Assembly: GCF_002813455.1 (NCBI RefSeq)
Contig: NZ_PHHE01000001.1
Location: 3,399,001 to 3,463,000, forward strand
DNA: 64,000 nucleotides
Reading direction: 5' to 3'
DNA from: Pseudomonas baetica
GTDB taxonomy: Bacteria; Pseudomonadota; Gammaproteobacteria; Pseudomonadales; Pseudomonadaceae
In this document: positions 8,687-21,515 of the stretch, one piece after another
Numbering within the stretch: position 1 is the stretch's first letter
Layout: each line of letters begins with the position of its first letter
Notes under the pieces: generated by a model
The model's input: only the letters and a program-made list of their open reading frames with translations
Told to the model about the DNA's origin: nothing
The model's database searches: none
Translations under genes and position numbers: made by a program

Positions 8687-9796
8687 TTATCCCTGAAGTT
8701 GGATCAGTTCTTGATGGTGAGGGAACTCTTCCAAAGCCGCCTTGATAAGTGAAGCTTGGTTGATACCACTCCCCCCTCCACCTTGTCGCATAGTGCGTAG
8801 TGCAGTAAACCAGTTTGCACGCCCGGAACCGGTTAGACGGAGACGAGAGGTGTCCCCGCCGGCGCGCAACCAGATTTCTTGATCCTGCGGGCCAGCAGGA
8901 TAGAGGTCACAGAAAATTTCTTCCAATTGGCGCCAGATTTCGTGATCTAGGCTATAGCTACCAATGTAAGCTATATTCTTCGCACCGCCGCAATCCAAAG
9001 CAATAGGAAAATTATCCTCAAGATCGCTCGCCTTGAAGATTGGATGTTGTTGCCCAGGCGCTGCCATTCGTACTTTTTCTGCGACGTAGTTGAAAACCTC
9101 AAACACCCTAATTAGTCCATCACCATGCGTACGAGCTTCACCGCGCAACGCCCCCAATAGGTGTTCGGTGAAGAGGCTGTTACGAGCACCTCCAAGCACG
9201 AGTGAAAACTCGGATGCCCGAGACGATGCGACCAGAACACGTCCGGCCCCCTCAGCCAATCGGGCTAACGATTTCTCGCTAAAACCTAGTGCTGCAGGAG
9301 TATCGTTGATGTCTTTGAAGCTTGTACTCGCGCCGGAATGGCACGCGTCGATAAAAACCACAAGTCGTCTGGCTTTGATGCGGGCAAGAGCTGAAGAAAA
9401 CTCAGCCTCCGGTAGAGTACTCGCGGAAAAATTTTCTGGATCGCAGTCGACTGGAATCAATGCACTTGCCGCGTCAGCCGAATCGTCAAAACGAGCTCCG
9501 TGCCCCGAAAAGAAGATCATCACTGTGTCGTCGAGCGTGGCCCGTTTTGCGAGCCCATCAAGTTCTCGGCGAATAGCCTCCAGTGTCGCTTGGCTGTCCA
9601 CTAATACCCTTACATTGGCCGGGTCAAAGCCGCAGTGCGAGGGGGACGTCAGCGTGGCGAACATGTCACGCGCGTCGTTCAGCACTGCAGCTGGCAGTGG
9701 TCGAACCTTGGGATAGTTTGATATGGCGATAATTAGGGCGTGACCGCTCGAAAAACCGGCACCTTTAGTCAGCTCTATTTGCTCATGCTCGTCCAT
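8687..9796 (-). CDS. Caspase-like (peptidase C14) protein with C-terminal EAD1-like domain
   Basis: 369 aa. Residues 15-230 form a caspase/metacaspase-like fold: HALIIAISNYP, then the catalytic His in FFSGHG (H99) and the catalytic Cys in FIDACHSGAS (C152). The last 85 residues (LYPAGPQDQEIWLRAGG, GSGRANWFTALR, ALEEFPHHQELIQLQ) match what I know of effector-associated domain 1 (EAD1), a small adaptor domain in bacterial conflict systems that pairs effectors by homotypic contact. The ATG at 9796 is preferred over an upstream TTG because GAGGGA precedes it. The gene follows a truncated EAD1 partner by 35 nt. The likely role is an abortive-infection protease, which is inference. No signal peptide is seen, so it should act in the cytoplasm. 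Its codons are less GC-rich than the core genes, as expected for transposon cargo. Confidence 0.85.
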   Translation of the reverse strand: MDEHEQIELTKGAGFSSGHALIIAISNYPKVRPLPAAVLNDARDMFATLTSPSHCGFDPANVRVLVDSQATLEAIRRELDGLAKRATLDDTVMIFFSGHGARFDDSADAASALIPVDCDPENFSASTLPEAEFSSALARIKARRLVVFIDACHSGASTSFKDINDTPAALGFSEKSLARLAEGAGRVLVASSRASEFSLVLGGARNSLFTEHLLGALRGEARTHGDGLIRVFEVFNYVAEKVRMAAPGQQHPIFKASDLEDNFPIALDCGGAKNIAYIGSYSLDHEIWRQLEEIFCDLYPAGPQDQEIWLRAGGDTSRLRLTGSGRANWFTALRTMRQGGGGSGINQASLIKAALEEFPHHQELIQLQG

Positions 9797-9831
9797 TATG
9801 TCCCTCAACCTATCGCTTTTATAAAACCGCT

Positions 9832-10957
9832 TCAGAATATCCGGCTCGCTTGCAGTTCGCGGATTTGGTCATTTGAGTAGAAGTCCCTGCGCATTTCTTC
9901 GAGTAACCTGCTTACACGGGGTCCACGTCCTCGCTGGATCTGTCCAATCGCAGCTCGCCACCGATTTCGGCCAGTGCCAAAGCTTTCCAAATCGGCGTCG
10001 CGTCCTCCTGCCCGATCCCATAACCCGGCCTCATCCGGCCCATTTGGATAAAGATACGCCGCAAGTTCTTCGAGAACTGCCCACTTATCCGTTTGGGCAG
10101 CTGACGACAAGCCGAGCAACAATCGCCAAAAAAGGCTGACCATGGTTTGACATATTACCAACGCCGGCTTCACATCAGCTCGTCCCTGCCGCACAAGCGG
10201 AACCAGTTTGTCCACTGCTTGCGCCCACCGACGACTAAGGATGATTTTGCCTAGTGCCTGTGCATCAGCGATGGCCACTTGGTGCCGCAACAAGATCCAG
10301 TCATCAAACCAGCGAATGAAACGATGCTCATCGAAACTGTCTAAGCTCTCAATAATACGAACAATCTTACCGAAACTCGCAGCCAAACTTTGTAGTGTGC
10401 TATCCAGGCCGTTAGAGTTTAGGATCGCGGTTTCAAGCTCCGGGTCGGGTTTACAGGCATCACCTTCCACAGCGCGCTGTAGCCAAACTGTTGCCGTAGC
10501 TCGTAAGCAGTTGGCCCTTGCCAGGTCTGGTAGTCGGTGCCAGACCTCTGCAGCCCGAGGGAATCCGCTGAGGTCAGCGAGTGGAGATTTGGATAGTGAG
10601 GTGACTAGCTCGATGCTAGCCGCCCCTCCGTCGAGCAAGTTCTGAATGACAGTAAAGAAAGAGCGTTGTGGGTAAAGCGGCCCTTGCCACGCTTCAGCGT
10701 TGATAGAAATGGCATAGTTCCATAGCTCTTGAGCTGGTCTGGTTGCAAAGTTGAGCGTACCTATTAATCGCGGTTCGTTCGCAACTTGCTCTGCAGCAAT
10801 GCGTAGAACACGTGGCTCCGCCAATTCCAAAGCAATCTCGATTGACTCTTCCGGGCTCGCATTTCGCATGGATGCTCGTAGTCCATCAATACTTTCTGAA
10901 GCAATATCGAGTGACAGCTGGCGACCGACGGCCTCTCGGGGGGCGAAGCAGGCACTG
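9832..10957 (-). pseudogene. EAD1-like partner protein, N-terminus removed by IS3 insertion
   Basis: About 370 residues remain. The frame is open into the IS3 end at 10958, where a GTG could serve as a start, but the first dozen residues would then be IS-encoded. The body is mostly helical with no motif I recognise (WNYAISINAEAWQGPLYPQR, FIRWFDDWILLRHQ). The last 85 residues (LYPNGPDEAGLWDRAGG, GTGRNRWRAAIGQIQRG, EEMRRDFYSNDQIRELQ) align with the C-terminus of the caspase-like protein downstream. Sharing this domain suggests the two products bind each other, this one as the sensor or regulator. The missing N-terminus may have held the sensing domain. Whether a shortened protein is still made is unknown. 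Confidence 0.7.
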
Positions 10958-11021
10958 TGTAGTGGTCTAATGAAACCGGACACCCATTTAGGCGAGAATG
11001 CTCGCCAGATCGAGGTGTCAG

Positions 11022-11420
<399 letters not shown>

Positions 11421-11451
11421 GTAAGCGTATGGGGAATACGCCTTGCGTAGA

Positions 11452-12978
11452 TCAGCCAGGCATCCATTGATGCGGCAGTAGATGCTCGATCTCACTGGCT
11501 TTCTGCGTCGGCAATCGCGTCAGTACATCCTTGAGATACGCGTACGGATCATGCCCGTTCATGCGTGCCGACTGGATCAAACTCATGATCGCTGCCGCTC
11601 GTTTGCCACTGCGCAGAGACCCTGCGAACAACCAATTGGAGCGCCCAAGCGCCCATGGCCTGATCGTGTTCTCCACCGGGTTGTTGTCGATGGGCACGGC
11701 ACCATCATCCAGGTAGCGCGTCAGCGCTACCCAGCGTTTCAAGCTGTAATCCAGAGCCTTGGTCGTGGCCGAGCCCTCGGGCACGAGGTCGCGCTGAGCC
11801 AGCATCCACTCATGTAATTTCTGTGCAATGGGCACCGCTATTTCTTGGCGTAATCGCCATCGTTCTTCATCACTTATGTCTTTGGCCTGCCGTTCAACTT
11901 CGTACAGCCCGCCGATTGAGTGCAGCGCTTGCTCGGCCAACTGGCTTTTGTTCGTCACATGCAGGTCGAAGAACTTACGGCGGGCATGCGCCATGCAGCC
12001 GATTTCGGTGATGCCCAGCTCGAAGCTGGCCTTGTAACCCGCGAAGTCATCACAGACCAGCTTGCCGTTCCACGTGCCAAGGAAGTTCCGTGCATGTTCG
12101 CCAGCACGGCTGGGGCTGAAGTCGTAGACAACGGCCTTCAGTGCCGAGAACGGCGTGGTGCAATAAGCCCAGACATAAGCTCGGTGCGTTTTCTTCTCGC
12201 CGGGCGCCAGCATCTGCACCGGCGTTTCATCGGCATGCACGACTCGCTGAGCCAGCACCGCTTCGCGCAGTGCATCCACCAGCGGTTGTAGCTGTACGCC
12301 AGTTTGGCCCACCCACTGAGCCAGCGTTGAACGCGGGATCGCCAGGCCTGCACGGCCAAAGATCTTTTCTTGCCGGTACAGCGGCAGATGATCAGCGAAT
12401 TTGGCCACCATCACATGCGCCAGCAGGCCTGCGGTCGGGATGCCCTTGTCGATCACCTGGGCCGGCACCGGTGCTTGGATCAGTGTTTCGCACTGGCGGC
12501 AGGCCCACTTTCCACGTACATGCTGCTCAACGGTAAACACGCCCGGCGTGTAATCCAGCTTCTCGCTGACGTCTTCGCCGATGCGCTGAAGCTGACACCC
12601 GCAGACACACTGGGTGTTCTCTGGCTCGTGACGAATGACGGTACGTGGGAACTGCGGCGGCAGCGGCGCGCGCTTGGGTTTTTGGCGGGTTTCGTCCGAC
12701 GTTGGGGCGGGACGAAGCGCGTTCAGTTCTGCCTCGATAGCCTCAAGGTCAGTGGTGAGCAGGTCATCGAGCAAGTTGCCTTGCGCCAGGCTGATCTGTT
12801 CGCTGCGCTTGGCGAACTTGTGCCGCTTGAGGATGGCAATCTCGTGAGAGAGCTGCTCGATGATCGTCTCGTCACGATGGATTTTTCGGCCCATGGTGTC
12901 GACCTTCGACAGCAACTGCGCAGCGAGTGCGCGCAGTTGTTCGGGTGTCATTTGGTCGAGATTGGGAGAGGAAGTCAT
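11452..12978 (-). CDS. tnpC: IS66-family transposase TnpC
   Basis: 508 aa, a full-length DDE transposase. It starts with a leucine-rich coiled coil (QLRALAAQLLSKVD, IEQLSHEIAILKRHKFAKRSEQ). Next is a zinc-finger-like region (CVCGCQ, then CRQCE). The catalytic core follows with HADETPVQ, CDDFAGYKASFE, CMAHARRKFFDL and the conserved IDNNPVENTIRPWALGR-NWLFAGS block. The ATG at 12978 is chosen because the codons upstream are not conserved in the family. tnpB is 49 nt upstream. Confidence 0.93.
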   Translation of the reverse strand: MTSSPNLDQMTPEQLRALAAQLLSKVDTMGRKIHRDETIIEQLSHEIAILKRHKFAKRSEQISLAQGNLLDDLLTTDLEAIEAELNALRPAPTSDETRQKPKRAPLPPQFPRTVIRHEPENTQCVCGCQLQRIGEDVSEKLDYTPGVFTVEQHVRGKWACRQCETLIQAPVPAQVIDKGIPTAGLLAHVMVAKFADHLPLYRQEKIFGRAGLAIPRSTLAQWVGQTGVQLQPLVDALREAVLAQRVVHADETPVQMLAPGEKKTHRAYVWAYCTTPFSALKAVVYDFSPSRAGEHARNFLGTWNGKLVCDDFAGYKASFELGITEIGCMAHARRKFFDLHVTNKSQLAEQALHSIGGLYEVERQAKDISDEERWRLRQEIAVPIAQKLHEWMLAQRDLVPEGSATTKALDYSLKRWVALTRYLDDGAVPIDNNPVENTIRPWALGRSNWLFAGSLRSGKRAAAIMSLIQSARMNGHDPYAYLKDVLTRLPTQKASEIEHLLPHQWMPG

Positions 12979-13027
12979 GCCGTGGATTTTACCAAAGCGA
13001 TCCACCTGCCACAGCTGAAAAGCAAGG

Positions 13028-13360
13028 CTAAATCATTGTGATTGCGCCGTTAGCGCCAACTCGCTGCCATGGCAAACCGAGCACCAGCGCTTGAAGTTGT
13101 TCAGCGTCGAGCCCGACTTCCAAACCGCGATGAGTGCCAGGCCAGTGAAACTTGCCTTGGTTCAAACGCCGTGCGGCAAGCCAGATGCCCACGCCATCGT
13201 GCACCAGCACCTTCATCCGGTTGGCCCGGCGGTTGGCGAACAGATAAGCGCAGTGCGGCTTCGCCGCACCGAACACGGCGACCACGCGGGCCAACGCAGT
13301 TTCGGTGCCGGCGCGCATGTCCATGGGCTCAGTGGCGAGCCAGATGGCGTCGATGCGTAT
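13028..13360 (-). CDS. tnpB: IS66-family accessory protein TnpB
   Basis: 110 aa, the IS66 Orf2 family: IDAIWLATEPMDMRAGTETAL, CAYLFANRRANRMKVLVHDG, GIWLAARRLNQGKFHW. It is required for transposition in this family, but its biochemical role is not settled. The start overlaps the tnpA stop (ATGA), indicating coupled translation. Confidence 0.92.
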   Translation of the reverse strand: MRIDAIWLATEPMDMRAGTETALARVVAVFGAAKPHCAYLFANRRANRMKVLVHDGVGIWLAARRLNQGKFHWPGTHRGLEVGLDAEQLQALVLGLPWQRVGANGAITMI

Positions 13361-13677
13361 CATTGCGAGAGGCTGCGGATAAAACGTGCGCAGCCGTCCG
13401 GGTCGGTGATGGGCCATTTGACCGTGATGGCTTTGTCGCCCAGCGGCAGTGCGATCACCACCGCTTCATCAGCGTGCCGTTTAGGCATTGGTTGCAGCGG
13501 TACAAACGCGGGAAGTGGCGCGACAGGTTTATCACGGTAAATCGGCAGCCACTTGCGAATCACGTTGGCATTGATGCCGTGGCTGATGGCGACGCTGGAA
13601 ACTGAGGCACCGGGTTTCAGGCATTCCTGCACAACCTGGGCCTTGAAGGGTTTGGGATAGGAGCTTCGTTGGCGCAT
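13360..13677 (-). CDS. tnpA: IS66-family protein TnpA
   Basis: 105 aa with an N-terminal helix-turn-helix of the IS3/IS66 type: RSSYPKPFKAQVVQECL, ASVSSVAISHGINANVIRKWL. It is probably the DNA-binding subunit. It is the first gene of the IS66 operon, with about 100 bp of leader to the IS end at 13777. Confidence 0.9.
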   Translation of the reverse strand: MRQRSSYPKPFKAQVVQECLKPGASVSSVAISHGINANVIRKWLPIYRDKPVAPLPAFVPLQPMPKRHADEAVVIALPLGDKAITVKWPITDPDGCARFIRSLSQ

Positions 13678-13754
13678 GGAAATCCTGGCGATAAGGGTGA
13701 TCGCGTCCGCTTAAAAATAGGCGGACACCATCGCCCTTAATTCCGGATTTCTGA

Positions 13755-14549
<795 letters not shown>

Positions 14550-14557
14550 CCACTACA

Positions 14558-15034
14558 GACCTCCCCTTATCAGTATGTTTTGGAATAAGTTTTATAACAC
14601 TGCCACCCACAAATCTTGAATACCATCTTCGAAGCGTAGAAACAGAAGGAACAGATGCATCTTCGATGCTTGACTGCAACCTCTGCTAATTTTTCTTTCA
14701 ACGATTCTTTATTAGGTAAAATGGTATTGCCCTCCAATACGCCTTCTAGATATCTACGACGGCGTAAAGCTTCTTCACCGTGTTTCAAAGGGAAACAAGT
14801 CAAATCCGGGGCAACATTCCTCACATGTGGAGCCTCCCCTAGATATGGTTGGTCTGCGCTAATTTCAATTTCCCGTCGCTCATAACCACGCTGAAACTCA
14901 TATTCGGTCAAAGTCGTTGGCTCGCCCAACTCATCAAAGAAAAGCAAACGTCTGTCGATTAGCCGCCGCTGAAGCGACATTTGTGTACCATTGATAACAA
15001 CAACTAGCTTCGCCTTAAGCAAAAAGGTTTGCAT
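14558..15034 (-). pseudogene. tnsB: TnsB-like transposase, N-terminal remnant (frameshifted, cut by IS3)
   Basis: It starts with ATG at 15034 behind GGAGG and overlaps tnsA by 20 nt, the usual tnsAB arrangement. Residues 1-123 read in one frame (LGEPTTLTEYEFQRGYERREI, RRRYLEGVLEG, LKEKLAEVAVKH). Around 14665 the sense continues in another frame: EDASVPSVSTLRRWYSRFVGG, LIPKHTDKGR. Together they form the N-terminal helix-turn-helix region of Mu/TnsB-type transposases. The gene is then lost at the IS3 end, so the DDE catalytic core is absent. With frameshift and truncation it cannot encode a functional TnsB. Confidence 0.8.
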
Positions 15035-15653
15035 GGCGATGTCCTCCAGATAGAAAGACCTGTGTTTTCTGAGTCAGCGGCTTTTCCAAGTCCACACCGA
15101 TGATACATAGCCCTAGTAAACGCCAAGCTTCCATTTCTCCATATATTGATACTACTTCTCCAAATATCTGGGGCTCGTATTTATTTAGTTTTAAAAAAAC
15201 TTGCGCACGATCGGAATTCGAGGGCAAAGGACCGCGTCGGTGATACAAGATATTCCTTAAGTTTTTCGCCAGTGGCTCTCGCCAAATCTGGCTATCCGTA
15301 ACTACTGAAAAGTTACGGTTAGTTGCAGAAAAGTGGACCTTGGCTGCATCCAATTTTTGCTTAACGCTTCTGATCAGAAGCTTTTTCTCTGGCTTCACTT
15401 CGAACCACCACTCTCCACCGTTTACGAGAAAAACGCGGAGATCAGGAACGTAATCTACGAGCGAATCGCCCAATCGAAACCTTTCCCGAGATGGCTGCAC
15501 TTCATAGCGAACAACATCTGGGGATAGCTCGAGTAACCGAAAAAATCCTCCCTCCAGCTGGGACTCCCAGGCCACGGGATGACCATTTTTCAGAGAAGGG
15601 AAGTAGCCCCTGAAATGACATGAGCTGCGAGTAACCACCTTACGTACTGCCAT
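15015..15653 (-). CDS. tnsA: TnsA-like transposon endonuclease
   Basis: 212 aa. In Tn7, TnsA cuts the 5' ends of the element and TnsB the 3' ends, giving cut-and-paste movement. The PD-(D/E)XK nuclease features are present: AWESQLEGGFF (Glu), VDYVPDLRVF (Asp) and WFEVKPEKK (E-x-K). The N-terminal SCHFRGYFPSLKNG is typical. The ATG at 15653 has a GGAGG site about 8 nt before it. It is the promoter-proximal gene of a former tnsABC operon read away from the right end. The catalytic residues look intact, but its partner tnsB is broken, so it is probably a stranded gene. Confidence 0.85.
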   Translation of the reverse strand: MAVRKVVTRSSCHFRGYFPSLKNGHPVAWESQLEGGFFRLLELSPDVVRYEVQPSRERFRLGDSLVDYVPDLRVFLVNGGEWWFEVKPEKKLLIRSVKQKLDAAKVHFSATNRNFSVVTDSQIWREPLAKNLRNILYHRRGPLPSNSDRAQVFLKLNKYEPQIFGEVVSIYGEMEAWRLLGLCIIGVDLEKPLTQKTQVFLSGGHRHANLFA

Positions 15654-16441
15654 CGCACACCTCCATAGACGTGCACCGTCGCTGCACCTCGAAAGACGGG
15701 TACAGGCCGTTAATCAGGACCACAACCGACAGGCAACACTTCCCCGTCGAGTAGCCTCGATAAAGTCGAAATGATGGGAGGGGATTGACAGGATCTGAAA
15801 AAAAGCTGAAATTGCGGTTTCCAAGCCAGCAATTCTGCTTCAAATCAGCGCGGTCAAAGCCCCTAGGTTTTGGTCGCGTTTTTACATTTCACACCTCCTG
15901 CTCTTCATTTTCTTATCTGCCTTTATAGCTAGCATAATTTACGTGGGCTTCCGTTATACGGTTATCCTCTAAATGCGCTATCTCTTGAAATTCGAGAATT
16001 AAGATTTAGCTTCAATGATTTTCAGTAACGTTTTGATTTCACTATCACAACAGTTTTTTACCTGAAGACTCAGGCATTAAATAGTATTCCAGCATGGTAG
16101 GAAAATCCATTATTCACACCTAAAACCCACATGTTTTTTGACTTCGCTATCATGTGGTTGGTCTACCAACGAAACTAGCAAGATATAATGTACTTATACT
16201 TAAGCAACGCTATAACGATTAAAAATCCTTTGCTATTTTCATATCCACTGAAATTAAACATGTACTCATTTATTCAATTTAAACGCCCCCTCGAATCTAA
16301 AATTCATACTCCGCTCCCAACTCTTTCTTATCATTCCAAGTTGTTAATCTAATTTGCATCGCACTCCATGCAGTTCTATTTTTATTCACTCGTGCCAACG
16401 AGCTGGTAGCTTGTTCGACCTTTTTTTCAAATGAAAAAAAA
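15654..16441. other. AT-rich spacer between tnsA and IS4 element
   Basis: About 790 bp, clearly more AT-rich than the surroundings, with no open frame having both a ribosome binding site and a credible product. It includes an inverted repeat CCACATG...CATGTGG at about 16128-16158. The tnsA promoter is expected near its left edge. Tn7-like right ends usually have only some 100-250 bp outside tnsA, so this is unusually long and may hold decayed cargo or a small RNA. Confidence 0.5.
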
Positions 16442-17891
16442 GCCCGCTTTAAGCGTAATGCTGTTCACTTAAGCGGAGCAGCCTTACGGTCCACCGGAAA
16501 CCGGGTTTTTGAAATCTTCACCGTCCTTGGCCTCGAAGGCCTTGGGCGGTGATCCAGAAACAGCCCGCCAACGCCTTTTCTAAGTTCCGCCAACCGTCTA
16601 CCCGTCGCTGAAACAGGATTGGCCGCTGCCATCACGATCAACTGCACGGCGATGTACTGGCAAGCCGGCTTGAAACGGATGTCCGACGGCGCTCGACCAA
16701 ACGCGACTGCTGCCTGACTTGCCTCCCGACGAATCACGTTGTAAGCCAGCAACAACCCCCACACTTCCTGGTAGATCAGATCGACCTTTTTGCTGCGCAA
16801 GGTCATTGCGTTTTGCTGCATTGAGCTTTTGATATCCCTGAAGCCCAATTCGATTTCCCAGCGCTCCTGATAAAGCTTGGCAACAGACTTGGTGCTGTAG
16901 ATCTTGGCCGGCAACGACGTCATGACTGTTTTTACTTTGCCTTGAATTTCATAACTGACTTCACGCGCCTCCCAGTGTGTAGGAAGAGTCGGATTTCGCT
17001 TTCTGGCTTGCGGCGACACTTTCATACGCACCAAACGATCATGCTCGTTGTAACGGGCTACCTCCTCGCAAACCAATCCCTTTTTTGCCGGAATCAGCCA
17101 ATGACGGTGACTGCCGTCGCCGCTCAGGCTGAGCATGAGATCGGCGCTCCAGAACCCTTTATCGAACAACGTCACGGAGTGGTCGGGGATCTGCTGCAAA
17201 AACTCATCGGCCAGACGCATTTCGCTGCGTCGGTAAGGGCTAAGCTGTGCATCCAGGATCAGGTGTGAACGCACATTCATCAGCGCCACCAGGCGCAGCA
17301 TGGGAAAGGGAGTCTGGCGGTCGGTCGAGGTGTTTCCAGAACCGAAATGGTCTCGCAACTCCGGCGTATCCGGCGTGCGCAGAAGCGCACCATCGACTGC
17401 AAATACTTGCAGATCCTGCCAGGCATCATCGGGATAGCGCTGCGCGCCCCATTGAGTACCCGTTTTGCGAAACAACCACTCAACCGGGTCGGCCCCCAGC
17501 CGCTTGCGGGCCTCGGTCACACCGCTACGGGCCAACAGATGGTCAGAAGCCAGACCTTGGGCGCAGATGTTCAAACGTCGGGCGACCTCATGAACCGGCT
17601 CGTCGCGAAACAATGCCATGCCGAGCACCAGCCAGAGCACTTGGTCGGCAGGCAAGCGACGCCGTCGGATAGTGGCTTGGCTGGACAGATCCAGCGCAGA
17701 CGCGACCCACTCGATGGGAATATTTTGAGTGAATGTGCTCAAGTCACAGAAGTTGAAAAGGTCGCCGAGGTCGAGCAAGTCCTGTTGAACAGACATAAAA
17801 AATCCGATGCCAGAGATCTGACATCGGATTTTCGAAGAAGCCCGGCGAGGATTCAAATGCTTAAGTGAACAGCATTACGCTTTAAGCGGGC
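16442..17891 (-). mobile_element. IS4-family insertion sequence
   Basis: 1,450 bp with perfect 32-bp terminal inverted repeats (16442-16473 and 17860-17891, starting GCCCGCTTTAAGCG). It holds one intact transposase gene, whose stop codon lies inside the left repeat. No direct duplication is evident in the flanks (poly-A on the left, CTTTTTAAT on the right). Confidence 0.88.
16465..17796 (-). CDS. IS4-family transposase
   Basis: 443 aa from the ATG at 17796 (MSVQQDLLDLGDLFNF). A longer frame starts at 17856, but its extra 20 residues run into the terminal repeat. The N-terminal insertion-element domain (NFCDLSTFTQNIPIEWVASAL) is followed by the DDE core: VFAVDGALLRTPDT (first D), VTLFDKGFWSADLM (second D), and the IS4 Y-(2)-R-(3)-E-(6)-K signature in YQERWEIELGFRDIKSSM. 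It appears intact and potentially active. Confidence 0.93.
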   Translation of the reverse strand: MSVQQDLLDLGDLFNFCDLSTFTQNIPIEWVASALDLSSQATIRRRRLPADQVLWLVLGMALFRDEPVHEVARRLNICAQGLASDHLLARSGVTEARKRLGADPVEWLFRKTGTQWGAQRYPDDAWQDLQVFAVDGALLRTPDTPELRDHFGSGNTSTDRQTPFPMLRLVALMNVRSHLILDAQLSPYRRSEMRLADEFLQQIPDHSVTLFDKGFWSADLMLSLSGDGSHRHWLIPAKKGLVCEEVARYNEHDRLVRMKVSPQARKRNPTLPTHWEAREVSYEIQGKVKTVMTSLPAKIYSTKSVAKLYQERWEIELGFRDIKSSMQQNAMTLRSKKVDLIYQEVWGLLLAYNVIRREASQAAVAFGRAPSDIRFKPACQYIAVQLIVMAAANPVSATGRRLAELRKGVGGLFLDHRPRPSRPRTVKISKTRFPVDRKAAPLK

Positions 17892-17925
17892 CTTTTTAAT
17901 ATGGTCCATAACCCGGGGGTTGTAG

Positions 17926-17969
17926 AACCATTTATTTGTGAAAATATGCAACTATTCAGTGAACCTACA
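17926..17969 (-). repeat. Right end of Tn7-like element with two closely spaced TnsB-type sites
   Basis: Read inward from 17969: TGTAGGTTCACTGAATAG, then TTTTCACAAATAAATGG only about 20 bp further in. The tight spacing matches the overlapping TnsB sites of a Tn7 right end. Confidence 0.75.
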
Positions 17970-17974
17970 CGGGA
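17970..17974. repeat. Target site duplication CGGGA, right copy
   Basis: Lies between the ACA tip of the element and the gyrB stop codon (TCA at 17975-17977 on this strand), so the insertion is directly adjacent to the coding sequence. Confidence 0.8.
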
Positions 17975-21501
<3,527 letters not shown>

Positions 21502-21515
21502 CCAGGGTCAGCTGA

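Noticed and set aside
15640..15843. 67-codon open frame overlapping the tnsA start
   Set aside because: It overlaps tnsA in another frame and has no recognisable features. tnsA has the ribosome site and conserved motifs.
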